Below, in pieces: positions 37,240-49,900 of a stretch of 64,000 bases of DNA. Position numbers and translations under genes: made by a program. The DNA comes from Anisus vortex (Eukaryota; Mollusca; Gastropoda; Planorbidae). Every line of letters starts with the position of its first letter. Positions within the stretch are counted from its first letter, which is position 1. The notes below the pieces were generated by a model. That model was not told where the DNA came from. It worked only from the letters and a program-made list of their open reading frames with translations, and did not search any database. The stretch spans positions 22,205,815-22,269,814 of the forward strand of contig OX421495.1 in NCBI GenBank assembly GCA_949126835.1, in the 5' to 3' direction.

Positions 37240-39019
37240 ATGCAAGTCAGTAACTTTAAGTAAGATTAGATGAATGGGTAAATGAGAGGTTAGGTAGATA
37301 AGTGGATGACTAGATAACATGGGACAATTGATGGATAGACGAATAGAAAGTCTGGCTTATAGATAGATAAATAGATGGCTGTTATGGATGGATAGACTGC
37401 ATTAATACAATGTCGTTTTATAAATACTCTTTAAAAAAGTATCCATGCGTCTGCAAGATTTTTTTAATCTATACATTTTCTATCAAGAACTAGTCCTCCT
37501 ATTTTTAACTCGAAAAATCATATAGATCTGCACATTATTAAAGTGCGAGGAAAATATTACAATAGATACAGAAACCTTTTAATTACACATAACGGATGTC
37601 TGAGACCCCGATGGCTAAGACCCGGATGGCTGAGGCGTATGGTGTACGCTGTAATTTTAAGATCTATACCATAATAATAAGAGCAGATATATACCTGTGA
37701 ACGTAGACATAGAAGGAAAAGGGCATAATCTATTCTGTTATATTATTATGTCGATGTTTTAGTGGTGACGTTTTTTTTTTTACTGTACCGTTTACTTACT
37801 TGTGAAGTTTTTAGTCACAGTGGCCGAATGGTGTATAATTATGGTGTGTGCATGCTTTGTGGTATACTTAATTCAGTTACTACAATTAGTTTGCTTACTA
37901 CTCTTGCTCTGCTTACTTCTCTTACTCCGCTGCTTATTTACTTACTGTCTTTCTCTTACCGGTACTACGCTTTCTCTGCTTACTCTTGCTACGCTTTCTC
38001 TGCTTTTTTAATTACTCGGCTTACATTAAGTACTCTTCTTATTCTAGTGTAGTTAGTACAAAGTTACCTATATATGTATAATATAAAACTTCAAATCATA
38101 ACAAATCCAGTTTAGGATTACGTTTGCATCATCTTTTATTACGCTCACGAACTCAATTAGACAAAAATTCTCCCTGTATCTAGAATCTAGTGTAGTAAAC
38201 AGTTCATACGAAATTGTTTGTTTGCTTGATTAGCAAATGGATAGAATTGTGTAGTTATATTAAATGGTAGTCTATGTGTCCATCAGAAATGTTATAGAAT
38301 ACAAGCTTAGAGTACATATGAAAAAATAACAACAAAAAAACAATTACAATTTTCTTCAATCGTGTTCTCAACATCATTTTTAATTTGCTGTGTCAACAAA
38401 TTCTGTTTCTAATCGTGAGCTAATGTTGTTGTTTTTTATCTTTTCTTTTGCAGAAATTTTACGTCGCATAACATTTCAATGGATTGTTTTAAGCATTAAC
38501 TATGTCACTGGCCATATCAGAACTTAACGACTTAATGGAGGCATAACTCTTGATGCAAACAAATAATTAAAAACCGGATAATAACACTTTTTTCATGAAC
38601 CGGAAGTTGGATGACGCAAGTGTTCTGCTGTGGCGTCCTTAGCGACCCATTTCTATTCCCCCCACGCCGTTCGATTGTGTTGTTTATATAAATGGAAGTT
38701 CGTCAAATGTGAATGTTTTCAGTTAGGACTTCCGTTTCATTTATGACAAGAAACTTCTAAACGGATAACCAAGGAGCTGAGAATCGAACAGTTCTACAAA
38801 AATAAATGTTCGTTGCACTTTTAGAATAACAGAAACTTTCTAGAGAACCTTGCAAGGGCGTCGTCGTTGGTCCGACTTTAGGGGTTCTCGACTCACGTAT
38901 AGACACATGAGAGAATAGCGCCTCTCCGGTTTCTCCCCCCACAGCCTAGGGCGGTGAGGTAAGCATCCCCCCCTTGCTCCATGTTGACAAGTACGCCCCT
39001 GTCGATACTGAGTTTCATC
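37240..39019. other. Non-coding region upstream of the membrane-protein gene
   Basis: Degenerate GATGGATAG repeats (37260-37395) and a Leu/Thr-rich low-complexity region (37890-38045) are seen. A splice-acceptor-like CCCCCCACAG at 38935-38944 could begin the exon that contains the first ATG. In the coding frame the last stop codon lies at 38960-38962, and an alternative ATG is at 38981. Confidence 0.5.
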
Positions 39020-39111
39020 ATGGAGAGCGTGCAGCAGCTGGATCCGACCCTGCTGGCATTCTGGGAGGGCTTCCCATGCCCCCCTCCGTGGAAGAAAGAG
39101 CTTTTGTTCAG
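39020..39111 (+). CDS. Coding exon 1 (as annotated) of the membrane protein
   Basis: Starts at an ATG with A at -3 and G at +4 and ends at the donor TTCAG|GTAGGT. It leaves two bases of an Arg codon that the next exon completes. A second frame is open here (HVDKYAPVDTEFHH and on) but would hit a stop after joining exon 2. The chosen frame also has the stronger GC bias at third positions. Confidence 0.6.
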
Positions 39112-42100
39112 GTAGGTCAACTCATTTGTCGGACACAAAACAAAAAAAATATATATTTAAAAATGAGAATAAATTGGCTTTGTTAAAAAAAAAAAAAGTT
39201 TACCTTCGCCTGTTTAAAATTTGCCATTTCCTATTTCAATTACTATGATTTGTTTACTTTGTTTAATAACCCAGCAGAAAAGAATTTTTAAATAGCCTAG
39301 TTCAATGTTTTATATATATATTTTTTGTAAACGTACAGCTAGCTTTCACGTAAAATAGATTTAGAAACCTAGGTAGTATATAAATACAAATAGAAACATT
39401 TTATTCTACATGAATAGATAGCTAGCTTGATCAGAGGGTTCCTAAACATTGTTTGAACCACAGAAACTTAAAAGTACTTTTCCCTTCTTTCTTTCCCAAC
39501 AATAAAAAAAATATTTAAAATTATAAATACGAGATTAGTAAAAACAAATATTTGAAAAGTTCTAGTAAGAGTCTAGACAAGGATCTTTACAGAAAAGATT
39601 TTTCGATGTAGATTTATGCATTAATTAACAGCCAATAAACTTTCTTTTTGGTCTCCAATAAGCACTTTCTTTTTACGCCCCATAGACTTAGACGTCCAGG
39701 TAACATACATACATTAAACTGTTGCAAATGGCAGCAAAATTTTCATGGTTTTGAAAATCGATTGAGTATATTAATTATTTTTATTGAGTTCAGAAAATCA
39801 GATAACTCAACTCTATTGTTTTTTTAAAAATTCATTCCATTATGTATTAGAACATAAAATTGACAGTGTCTATAAAGTTTAGACTAAAAGTCTCGCGGAA
39901 CGTTTGAGAATTCTCTCGCAGCCCTAGGTGTCTGTCGAGCTTTATTGGGTAATTACTAGGCTAGATATAGAGATAGAAATAGATAGATATGGTCAGTATC
40001 GTGACTAGAAGGGGTTGCAGGTGATGGCTACCCCGGGAGCAAAGGTTGGATAGACTCCGTTTTTTTAAATACTTTTTATTAACCTGAGCCAACTAATCAA
40101 TTTGAATGAAAACAACCTTTCTTAATAGGCGCTAATTTTGACCAATGCGACTTACATCCAAGGTATAATATAGTTTACCATAGTTGCTCCACTTTGTATA
40201 CAGGTATAAGCTTAGATATGCATAGATCTATGTCTATATATAGACTATATATCTATCTATAGACTATATCTATCTATATCTATCTATATCTGTCTATATC
40301 TGTCTATATCTATCTATACAGATAGATGTATAGCGGGATAGATATATAAATAGATGGAAGAAAAAGATATATATATATATATATATATATAGAAATGATA
40401 ATAAGTTGGACAGAATGATATGCATTTAAATCGATATACTGACACATATGTATAATAGATTACAAAGCTTTGAAAATTGAACTGCTACCTCAGGCATCTC
40501 TTCATCTCTCCATTCAGGTTGAACTGGACAGGCTGTGTTGGCTCAGAGGTAGGCGAGAGGGTGAAGCTGTTCATGGCTGACAAGTGCAACATACGGAGGA
40601 TAGGGGAGGAGGAGAAGGAGGGCGGCACTGCCGGGAGTGGCGTCATGGTGGAGGACGAGTGCGCCCTCACCTGCCAGGTCATCATCGGTCTGGTCAGCGT
40701 CATCTTCTTGGTCTTGCTTCTGGTGGTGGTCATCGTGTGTGTACGAAGGTGAGTCACGTGGCGGGTCACATTGATCTGTTTGGTCAACTTGCTTCGGGGT
40801 TTTGAGTGTCTGCGAAAGTGTGATCCTAAGATGTTGCCTTGATGTGAATGCAGAATTAAACCGTGTAATTGGACCTTCAAGTTAATGTAATGACTGTACA
40901 GTGAGCTGGGTGCCTTTTGGACTTACACGTTTGTGTTATATTTGCCTTAAGCTGTGCGCCATTTTAGATTAAAGCCATGTGCTTGTTTAGCCTGCAACTT
41001 GTGTATTATTTGGCTTTAAGCTTTGTGATTTCGACCTGCTGTATACTGGTTTAATCTTTAGCGTTGTTTTAATTGACATTAAGTTTTGCACTTACTGGCC
41101 CATGAATAGAACACAAAATCCTCCATAAAGCACAAGAGAAAATCATTAGTTTTCTTCCCATACTTTTCCTCGGAGAAACGATTGAACCATCACGTGGTAA
41201 ACTTTGGATATCGAAAACGTCTCGTAGATCCCTCAACATACGTACTTGTTTATACAGTCACATTAATGTTCGCCACATAACTTTACATAAAATCCACAAT
41301 TATTTTGTCCGTAATCACTGCCAACACCACACATATTAAGTTTACATCACCGATTGGGAAAAATACACAATGGGCCGTATTGCTGCTGAGAGTTAACACC
41401 CTTGCCCCTTATACAAGTCAATCTTTTATGACTGACTTGTAATTTACAAGTCAGTCATAAAAGATTGACTTGTATAAGGGGCAAGGGTGTTAACTCTCAG
41501 CAGCAATACGGCCCATTGTCTGCTATATGCGGTGCATTTATCTGTTGTACCTCATAAAGTCTTCCCATCACGTAGCTTTATGAATTGAACAGTTCTCTTT
41601 GTTTTTTTAACAGCTCGATTATTGATAAGATACTCTGAAATCAATAGCGGATGTGAAGCTTTACAGAAAGGTGGAAACAAAAAAATGGCTGGTCAAATCA
41701 AATTAAAAAAATGTAATCGTTTAGCTCGTCTCTCTCCTGTCAGTGAGAAACTATATTAGTCGGGTAGTTTCGATTAGAGTCAGTTTAGCTTTCGCGCCAC
41801 TTTTTTTGTTTAGTTGTAGTGTTGTTCACATTAAGAACAAGAATATAGGGTCAAATTTATAACACAGGAGGCTGCCGAGTCGGAATATGCAATAGAATTT
41901 TTTTTAAATATTTTTTTCATTTCCAGGAGTTAGTTTGTATGGGAATTGAGGGGAGGAAAAACATAACGAAACAACACAAAAAGCACTGTTTGACCTCCAG
42001 GCTTTCATTATGGCAGCGTATGACATCCGTGAAAACCACAAGAAGTAAATTATTTGTAAGCCCAGAACTTTGTGATATACCTATGGCAAAACTTTATCAG

Positions 42101-43927
42101 ACATAAACTTATTTCAATCATTGACAATTTTCCTCCATTTCTGGTTTTATATAACTGTCTAATCTACATCCGACCTTTATTTGTTAATTCAACGATTTAC
42201 GCAACGGATCCGAGACCGGAAAAACTGACATATAATTATGTCACATTAAGTGACATAAAAATGTGACATTGATACGTCAGGCACTTTAGTACCGCTGAGT
42301 ATTTTATTAGTTTATGAGTGTTAAAACATAAAACTGAACTAGATGTTAAACCAGTTAGTTCATCTGTCAGAAATGTAATGAACTGGTCACGACCTATTTC
42401 CAGGCACGAATGATCTATTTCTGGCACTTTCCTCTCTCTAGTTTTGTATAAATGTCAACCATTTTATTGTCAAAAATGAAAAATAATCTCACTGACTTAT
42501 AGCATACACGTACATATACATACACGTACATATACATACACGTACATATACATACACGTACATATACATACACGTACATATACATGCACGTACATATACA
42601 TGCACGTACATATACATGCACGTACATATACATGCACGTACATATACATGCACGTACTTATACATGCACGTACATATGCATGCACGTACATATACATACA
42701 CGTACATATGCATACACGTACATATGCATACACGTACATATACATGCACGTACATATACATGCACGTACATATACATGCACGTACATATACATGCACGTA
42801 CTTATACATGCACGTACATATGCATACACGTACATATACATACACGTACATATACATACACGTACATATACATATATAATAAAATAAAAATATAGCACGA
42901 TGTTCATTGTCGCTTTCAGTTTAAGTTAACAAACATCAATCATTGGGAGGCTAATTTGACACGACATTTTGTCCCAATAACTGATAGGTTTAATAAGTAT
43001 TTGACTCAACATTTCAGGAAACAAACTAAAATTCCATGTATCAGAATCGATAATACTTCTAAATAATTACGTCACAAATTATCACTATATAGAATACAAC
43101 ATTAAACTTTGTATGGCAAGTATTTAACTTTTGTGTTTAACTACTCAACAATGGCCTCTTGTACTTCGTTCTGCTCCGAGATATCCTTACGCCAACCGTC
43201 TTTGTATTACGTGTTTGTTTTTTTATATAGTCATCTCATAAAACTATTCTCTTTTTAACCTCAACAGTTTGAATGTAGCCTATAATGTCAGATAAAAAAT
43301 AATGTAATCCAACTCTTTGACAAGAAGTTGAACAGCTAATGAAATAGTGTATTCTTTTTTCAACCATCATTCTTCTATTTCATTCTCTTCGGTATTAAAA
43401 TGCTGAGCTTGTATGAGAAAAGAAAAGCATTATGCTAATAAAAGATTGGGAAATTAAGTGCATGTAAAAACAAACAAACAAACCAAGGGGGTGGGTGAGG
43501 TCCACGAGACGATGGCTACCTGATTGCTCTGACACTCCCTCCCTCCCCCGCCCCCACCCTTTCCACTCCCTTGGGACTCGTCAAATGAATGGAAACAAGT
43601 TTTTCTCCCCCGTGACGACTTCTGGGACGAGGAGAATCGTGGTTTGGAATATTGCCACCATGGTAACAAGATCGGATATGTTGACCTGTTAGCCTAAAAA
43701 TGTCATGGATTTCAAAGAAGCAAAAAAATATAAAAAAAATCTGACATGCGTGCAGGGGTGAACCCCAATTTTGTTGTTGTTGGTGTTTTGGCCTCCCTTT
43801 GGAATTTCTAGTCACCACGTCTTTATATATATATATATATTCCCATCCTAGGAATATGTGTTTATTGATGTCAAATTATCCTATTGACATTTCTTATCGT
43901 GCCCACATCTCTGTCTCCATCTCTCTC

Positions 43928-43962
<35 letters not shown>

Positions 43963-46900
43963 ATCCATCTCTCACTCCTTGTCTCTATCTCTCGCTTCCC
44001 CGTTTTCTGGGTATGAACATTTTAAGTTAGTAACATGCTCGTGCCCATCAATGGTCACGTACACAAAATGTTTATCTCGCAATTTTCCATCCAACCCCTT
44101 TCGACGCCCTCCCCATCTCACTCATCTTCTCCGCCACTCCCTCGACCCACCCCACCCCCCGGTCAGTGGTGCCATCTTTCTAGAAACAAGCCGCCCCCAC
44201 CCCCTTCATCCCTCCCCATCCCCCTCCCTACTCCTTCCCGCAAAATCTGGCTTTGACAACGTACCCTCTCTACAGAAAGTCTCGTCCAGTGGCAGGCAGG
44301 TCGTGTGCAAGACAGAGGGAATCTAGTTAGAGTTCAAATCAGATGGCACTTCAAGCCGACAGGTTGACACATAAAGTTTGGCCCGTGAGCCACCGAATTT
44401 ACACTTTAAACATGTTTCTTCTTTCTTTTGGGAGAGTTGTGTAGCTCCCCCCCCCCCCAATCCAATCCCAAATCATTTCTTTTCTTCAATCTTCTTCGTA
44501 GAAAAAAAAAAAGGTTGCGGGGGTAAAGGGGGAGGGGGGTTTGAGTAAACTAAGACTCTGTTAAGTCTCTCTTTTATTCTCGTCCTTCTAGTGTTCTATG
44601 AATGAATTAAATATGTAGAATTAAGAGATAAAAGCGATTCAATGAGTCACTCAGTCAGAAAGTAATCGATTCGCTGTCTCACTCGATGATTTTTAATGTC
44701 TCAAAGTACAGCGAAGTTGACTGGTTCGTATACATTTAAGAGTCCGCGTAGTGCTCTTCTATTCCAACTGAATTCTTATTCGAATATTACAGAGTTTTAA
44801 CCGCTTTATATACCGTAAAGCCTTTATTTATGTTGGCGTTGCTTAGATATAATAACCATATATATTTTTATATAATACTTTCACTTTATTGTCGTTAGAG
44901 CATTATGCGCCACTGCGTTGACAAAACCAACACTTATATTTGCGTATTTATTTTTTTGGAACCACCTCACACATTTTTTTGTTCAGGCAATTTGCTCTGT
45001 TTGGAAATATTTCTTTTCTTATATAGCCAAAACTTCAAAACCTACAAATACAATAATTTAGCCTAATATCTTAGGGTAAAAAAAGATCGTTTCATTAACT
45101 CTTATAATAGACTAGTTATTCCTCAAGTCTTCACCTAGCTATGCGTTTTAACAGTGCGACGAAATTGTTCAAATATTTTGTTTTGCTATAATATTTGAAG
45201 TCCTTCATAATTTACATTATGAATTTTGTTTAACTTCTAATTCTTAATTGGTCAACAACGGTCTCACACTAGCTGATTCGAGGAGGGAGTGTGGGAGTTC
45301 TTACAGATAATTTTGTTGAACGTCGTAGAACTAGTCAGCCCTTAACACTTAGAAGGAATTAGATGTTATTAAAAAAACTTTTTTTCCAGCATTGAACCAA
45401 TACACTTACTCAAATTAACCCTAACTCTACCAGAACCCATCAACGCATGTATATTTATCAAGTTTCTTCACTAAATATAATATGCTATTCGCGACCTTTT
45501 ATGAAGTTCCTACGACGGAAGTGACATTAATGTTCATAGGTAAATGCTCTGTGGTGCACGGAACATTTGGTCCAATAATAGACGCCAAGCGTACGCCGTG
45601 TGTGTTGAGCGGGAATTTCCGATTATGGAGATAAATGGAATCTGTAGCTTTCAAGCCGACAAATATTGAACGAGCTCTGTGTTTTCTCAGAGTCTCTGTA
45701 TAAGTTTCCAGCAGCAGGAGACCGTTCATTCTAATGTACCGGTACATTGAAGAGTTTCTTTTCAATCAAATGGGCGATTTGGAAGGAGGGGGGAGGGCGG
45801 ATGTTTACTTTGAGTATTTGACATTCTTTTATATAATATACGGGTTAGTGCTGTTAAATATAGGTCATTAATGAATAAAAAAAAATCCAGTGCTGATCTT
45901 CAACAGCCATCTTTTAAAAATCCTGAACTATTTGCCTTTAGATGAGAATATAGTATTCTCCGACCACCATCACCCCCCCCTCCAATATCCCACACACAAA
46001 TAGTCTAATCTCTTTGAAAATGTAAAAAAAAATATTCTTAAGAACCCAACAGAAATTAATTAGTTAACTAGCTTTTTTAAGAATTTTGTTTAAATTTTAG
46101 CATTTGTCCATTAGCATTAATTATTGCTAATGTTTTACAGAAATCGGAGAGAAATAAAAAAAAATTTATTTTAGCAAAAGAAAACAAAATGGATACAAAA
46201 ACACAATCAAGAGAAACTAACTGAATCAATCAAATTTCGTTCTTTTCATTAACGTATTTAAAACAAATACAAAAATTGCCAATACATGAAAAAATGTCCG
46301 TGTAAATAGTAAAATCGTCAGGCTGAAAATTTCGTACGCACAGCCTTGGGGATAAATGCGTTTTTTTTAAAACTCTATTATATTCTGGGCCCATCGTGTT
46401 GTTTTTATTTAAACTTTTCTTTGGCAGTGTTTTGTAAAAAATAACAACGTCTTATTCTCTGTCTGGGTCACGAGTCACATTACAAGGTTGGGGGCTAGGT
46501 CTCAATGGACATTTTAGCTGTCTCTAGTAAACACCAATGCTAAATGTGCTAGTTATTCTGTTATACCATCAATACTTGCCATTCAGATCACACAAACCTG
46601 TCCACTCATACAATTTTAAATGTTTTCATGAACTTTACTTAGGATAATAGAAGCTGTTGTTGATGTATCAATACCTAAGGCATGCTTTCTGGTCCAGTTA
46701 GTAAATGAGGTCACCATCACACTTCCTGTGTACCACAGCGACTAATACCCATCCACAACATCTTTACCCCCCCCCCCCACCTGCTTCTTTTCGTCCCAAG
46801 AGAAAGTAAAACAAGATCCTCCGCCCTTGACAAAAAAAAACTGCCCCATGTTCTTCCTACACACCATCGAAGCAGAAAATGAGTTCCTGCAAATAGATGA

Positions 46901-49900
46901 CCCCCCCCCTCCTTTTCGGCCCCGTTCACCCATCTCGCTTCTTAACGAGAAACAGGCGAGTGTTTCCTTGATGACAACGGAGTACACGTTTGTCGTTTCA
47001 TTCTAGTAGCATTCTGCTCAATACAATAAACTATTATGATAAACATTATTGCTTGCTACTTCTCTTCTAACGGGGGCTGAGCGGCAGCCCGTTCGGCTGG
47101 CGTACCAAATGTCCTGGGTTCAAATCCTGGCAATGATTTTTTTACCGGGACTTGGGGGGGGGGGGTGTCCCTGAGTCTACCCTACTCTGATGGGTGCCTG
47201 ACTTTAGTTGGGGTAAAGTAAAGGCGGCTGGGTATTGTGCTAGCCACACAATCCCCTAGTATGCCGTTACCACAAAAAACTGGTGAAATCTGCTTCACTG
47301 TGATCAGTTTGGCCCGACGGGTACTTTACTTTTTTTTTACTTCTGTTCTAAAGATCCTACATATTATCTATATATATAGACTATAGGCTTACAATAATAA
47401 AAAAGGTATGTATGGATGTTAATGCTTATGCTTATATAATACAGACGCTCCTTCTATAAAGAATATCATTGCGTCCTACGCTCATCCGTAGTTCGAGTCT
47501 AGTTTTGCATCTTTAATAATGTTTTTTTAAATAATGGTAAGTTACTGGTTTTACTAGGCAACCCATTCCATGCCCGAATGCCACCCGGAAAGAAAAAGTA
47601 CTTATATACAATTGTTCTCGCATAAGGGATAAAGAAATTGTTTTTGTCTTTAGGTTTATCTGAGCATTGCATCCATCAGCATCATTATTATATAAGCTAT
47701 ATACAGTACTTTCCACCTGTAAACCTATTTAGGAAATATAATTAACAAGCAAAGTAAAATTCGTAAAAAAAGCATTTAATTCTAACTTAAATAAAACAAC
47801 ACCTCGATGAAATACAATATTCAGAACGAGATTGAGATATTTTAAAATAAGTCGTTTCTTGTTATATAAAAATACAAATTCAAATATAGCTTATTCTCTC
47901 TCTTCCCGAGTGTTGTTTCCTGCACATAAAATGTGTTCCACGAACTAATCAGGAAAATTAATAAATTAATATTATTTCTAACATTTTTCAAAATATAAGA
48001 CCAGATTTTAACCACGGATCAAGCATAAGCCTGCGACATAATAATAAAATATACAGAAGGAGTACGGTATCTAAAAAAAAAAAAAAAAAGAAGCGGTCAT
48101 TCGTATTCTATTTCATAAAAGCTTGCCAAAGTGGATTTGTAATTCATTCCAAAAGCCTAACAGTCATCCATCTTTATCACTCAATTTCTTATAGAATAGA
48201 CTTAAAATGCCTTTTGGGAGTCTTCCGCTGCCATTTGAAAATCATTCTGCGTGCCAAGTTTCGCACGCTCGGCGTAAGTTGCCGACCACTAGTATAGAGC
48301 GTCTCTAGATACATTTAGCCTACTCGATGAGCAAAATTTCTACATCTGTGTATAGTTGAAAAAAATTATATGAAAATTCATTACCATTAACAAAGAGTCC
48401 GGTATTTTCTTCGCAATATGACATGAAAGAGAGACATGTGCTGATCAAGTTTCTATTGTATCTTTGTGTTTATATTAAAAACTCCATTATGTACTGGAAA
48501 GAAAAATTTGAAGACATACGTTGCAATGATTGCTTTATGGATGCTAGACTTAATTTCCAACTTCTATCATAACTTGCGCTTTAATTAATTAGCACAATTA
48601 CCAAAGTGCACCCTAACTTTAAATAGTTAATTTTGTTTATTCGGCAGGCACCGTGCTAAACCTGCGAGTCCCAGCCACCAGTCATCGCTGACGGCACACC
48701 CAGACAACGCCAAATACTACACCAGCTGTCATTATGCCTGTGCCCCTGTCGTGGGAAGACAGCTCCAGGTATGTATGTCTCAGTTAAATAAGCCAGTCAA
48801 AGCTGGAAAGATATCGTATGTAAGTGAAAGCGATAGGCCTACTTGTACTAAGGATGATGGTAGTTCAGAATTTATATCAACTTTTTAATGAAAAAAATGA
48901 TCTTTGCAATAGACCTGTTGAAAGTATAATTATTTAAATCGAATTCAGTGTTGCTTTTAAAACCATTTTATCTACCGATTGTTATTAACGTTTAAATATT
49001 CATATTATGCACTTTTCATTGCTTTTTTTTTTCTTCTTCTCAATATTTCAACTTAAGAGAGATCTTCTTTTATATAGTAAGGGAAACAACGCAAAATAAT
49101 TTAGATTATGTTTATCAATGCTAATCATTTCCCTTATGTGAGAACTTAAAAATCATGCTCACATGTTGTTTATTTCCTCAGACTAGTCTCCATGGTGACA
49201 GACTTGAAACAAGCGTCGTACCATCCAGTAACAATGGAAACGGACATTACCAGCCTGGCGTCTACCCCCAGCACACTTGCCAGCCAGTCAACTATCGCCT
49301 GTCCCACCACCAGCCTCCCAGGCTCATCAATACGCCGTACGGCCAGGTGCCGGCACACACCTCCTCGCTGGTCATCCCACAGCAGCTCCGCTACAACACC
49401 TACCGCAAGCTGGACGGCGGCGCCTACAGCTCCTCAAGCATCAGCAACAGCGACCGCTCTCCGGTGTACGAGTCGATCGGCGACGCTGACTCCGTGAGGG
49501 AGCGGTCAGCCCACGGGGACATGTCCGAGTGTGAGTTCTGCGAGTGTGGCAGGGACCACGGGAGTGAGCACAGTGGTTATGTCAGGTACAATGACCCCAT
49601 TATCTTGAGCGGACAAGGTGAATATGATAAAGCCGGTCAGCCTGGTGTCAAGGTGTCAATGCTGGCCCACCACCCACCCCTTGAGGACCCACCTGGCCCA
49701 TGTCCCCCCATGTACATGGATGGCTACTATAGTGATAAATGCCCACAAACTCTACCACTCAGGCCGATGAGGGCCCAGAGCAAAAAGGGTGACGAGTTCT
49801 CAGAGATAAAGCCAGATGAAGTCGTGCCACTGAACCCTAAAAACAATGCCAACCAGAACGAATGTGATGTCAAGTCAGACCTTTTGAGAAGACGTCCTTC

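Larger units (their letters stand above)
40749..48647 (+). other. Intron 2 of the membrane-protein gene
   Basis: 7.9 kb holding the 153-bp palindrome, the 16-bp array, (CT)n at 43918-43975, C-rich patches (44140-44230, 46769-46780), one SINE and a hAT remnant. No further exon could be supported. A frame at 45499-45765 (-) lies in balanced-composition sequence but lacks a recognisable motif. Confidence 0.7.

Noticed and set aside
38974..39186. Alternative frame of exon 1 (HVDKYAPVDTEF...)
   Set aside because: It meets a stop soon after joining exon 2, and its third codon positions lack the GC bias of the other exons.
42489..42907. Met-Tyr-Val and Thr-Tyr-Thr-Cys periodic frames on both strands
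   Set aside because: Product of the 16-bp ACGTACATATACATGC array.
45499..45765. 88-codon minus-strand frame in balanced-composition sequence
   Set aside because: It looks less random than its surroundings, but no motif, partner exon or start context supports it.
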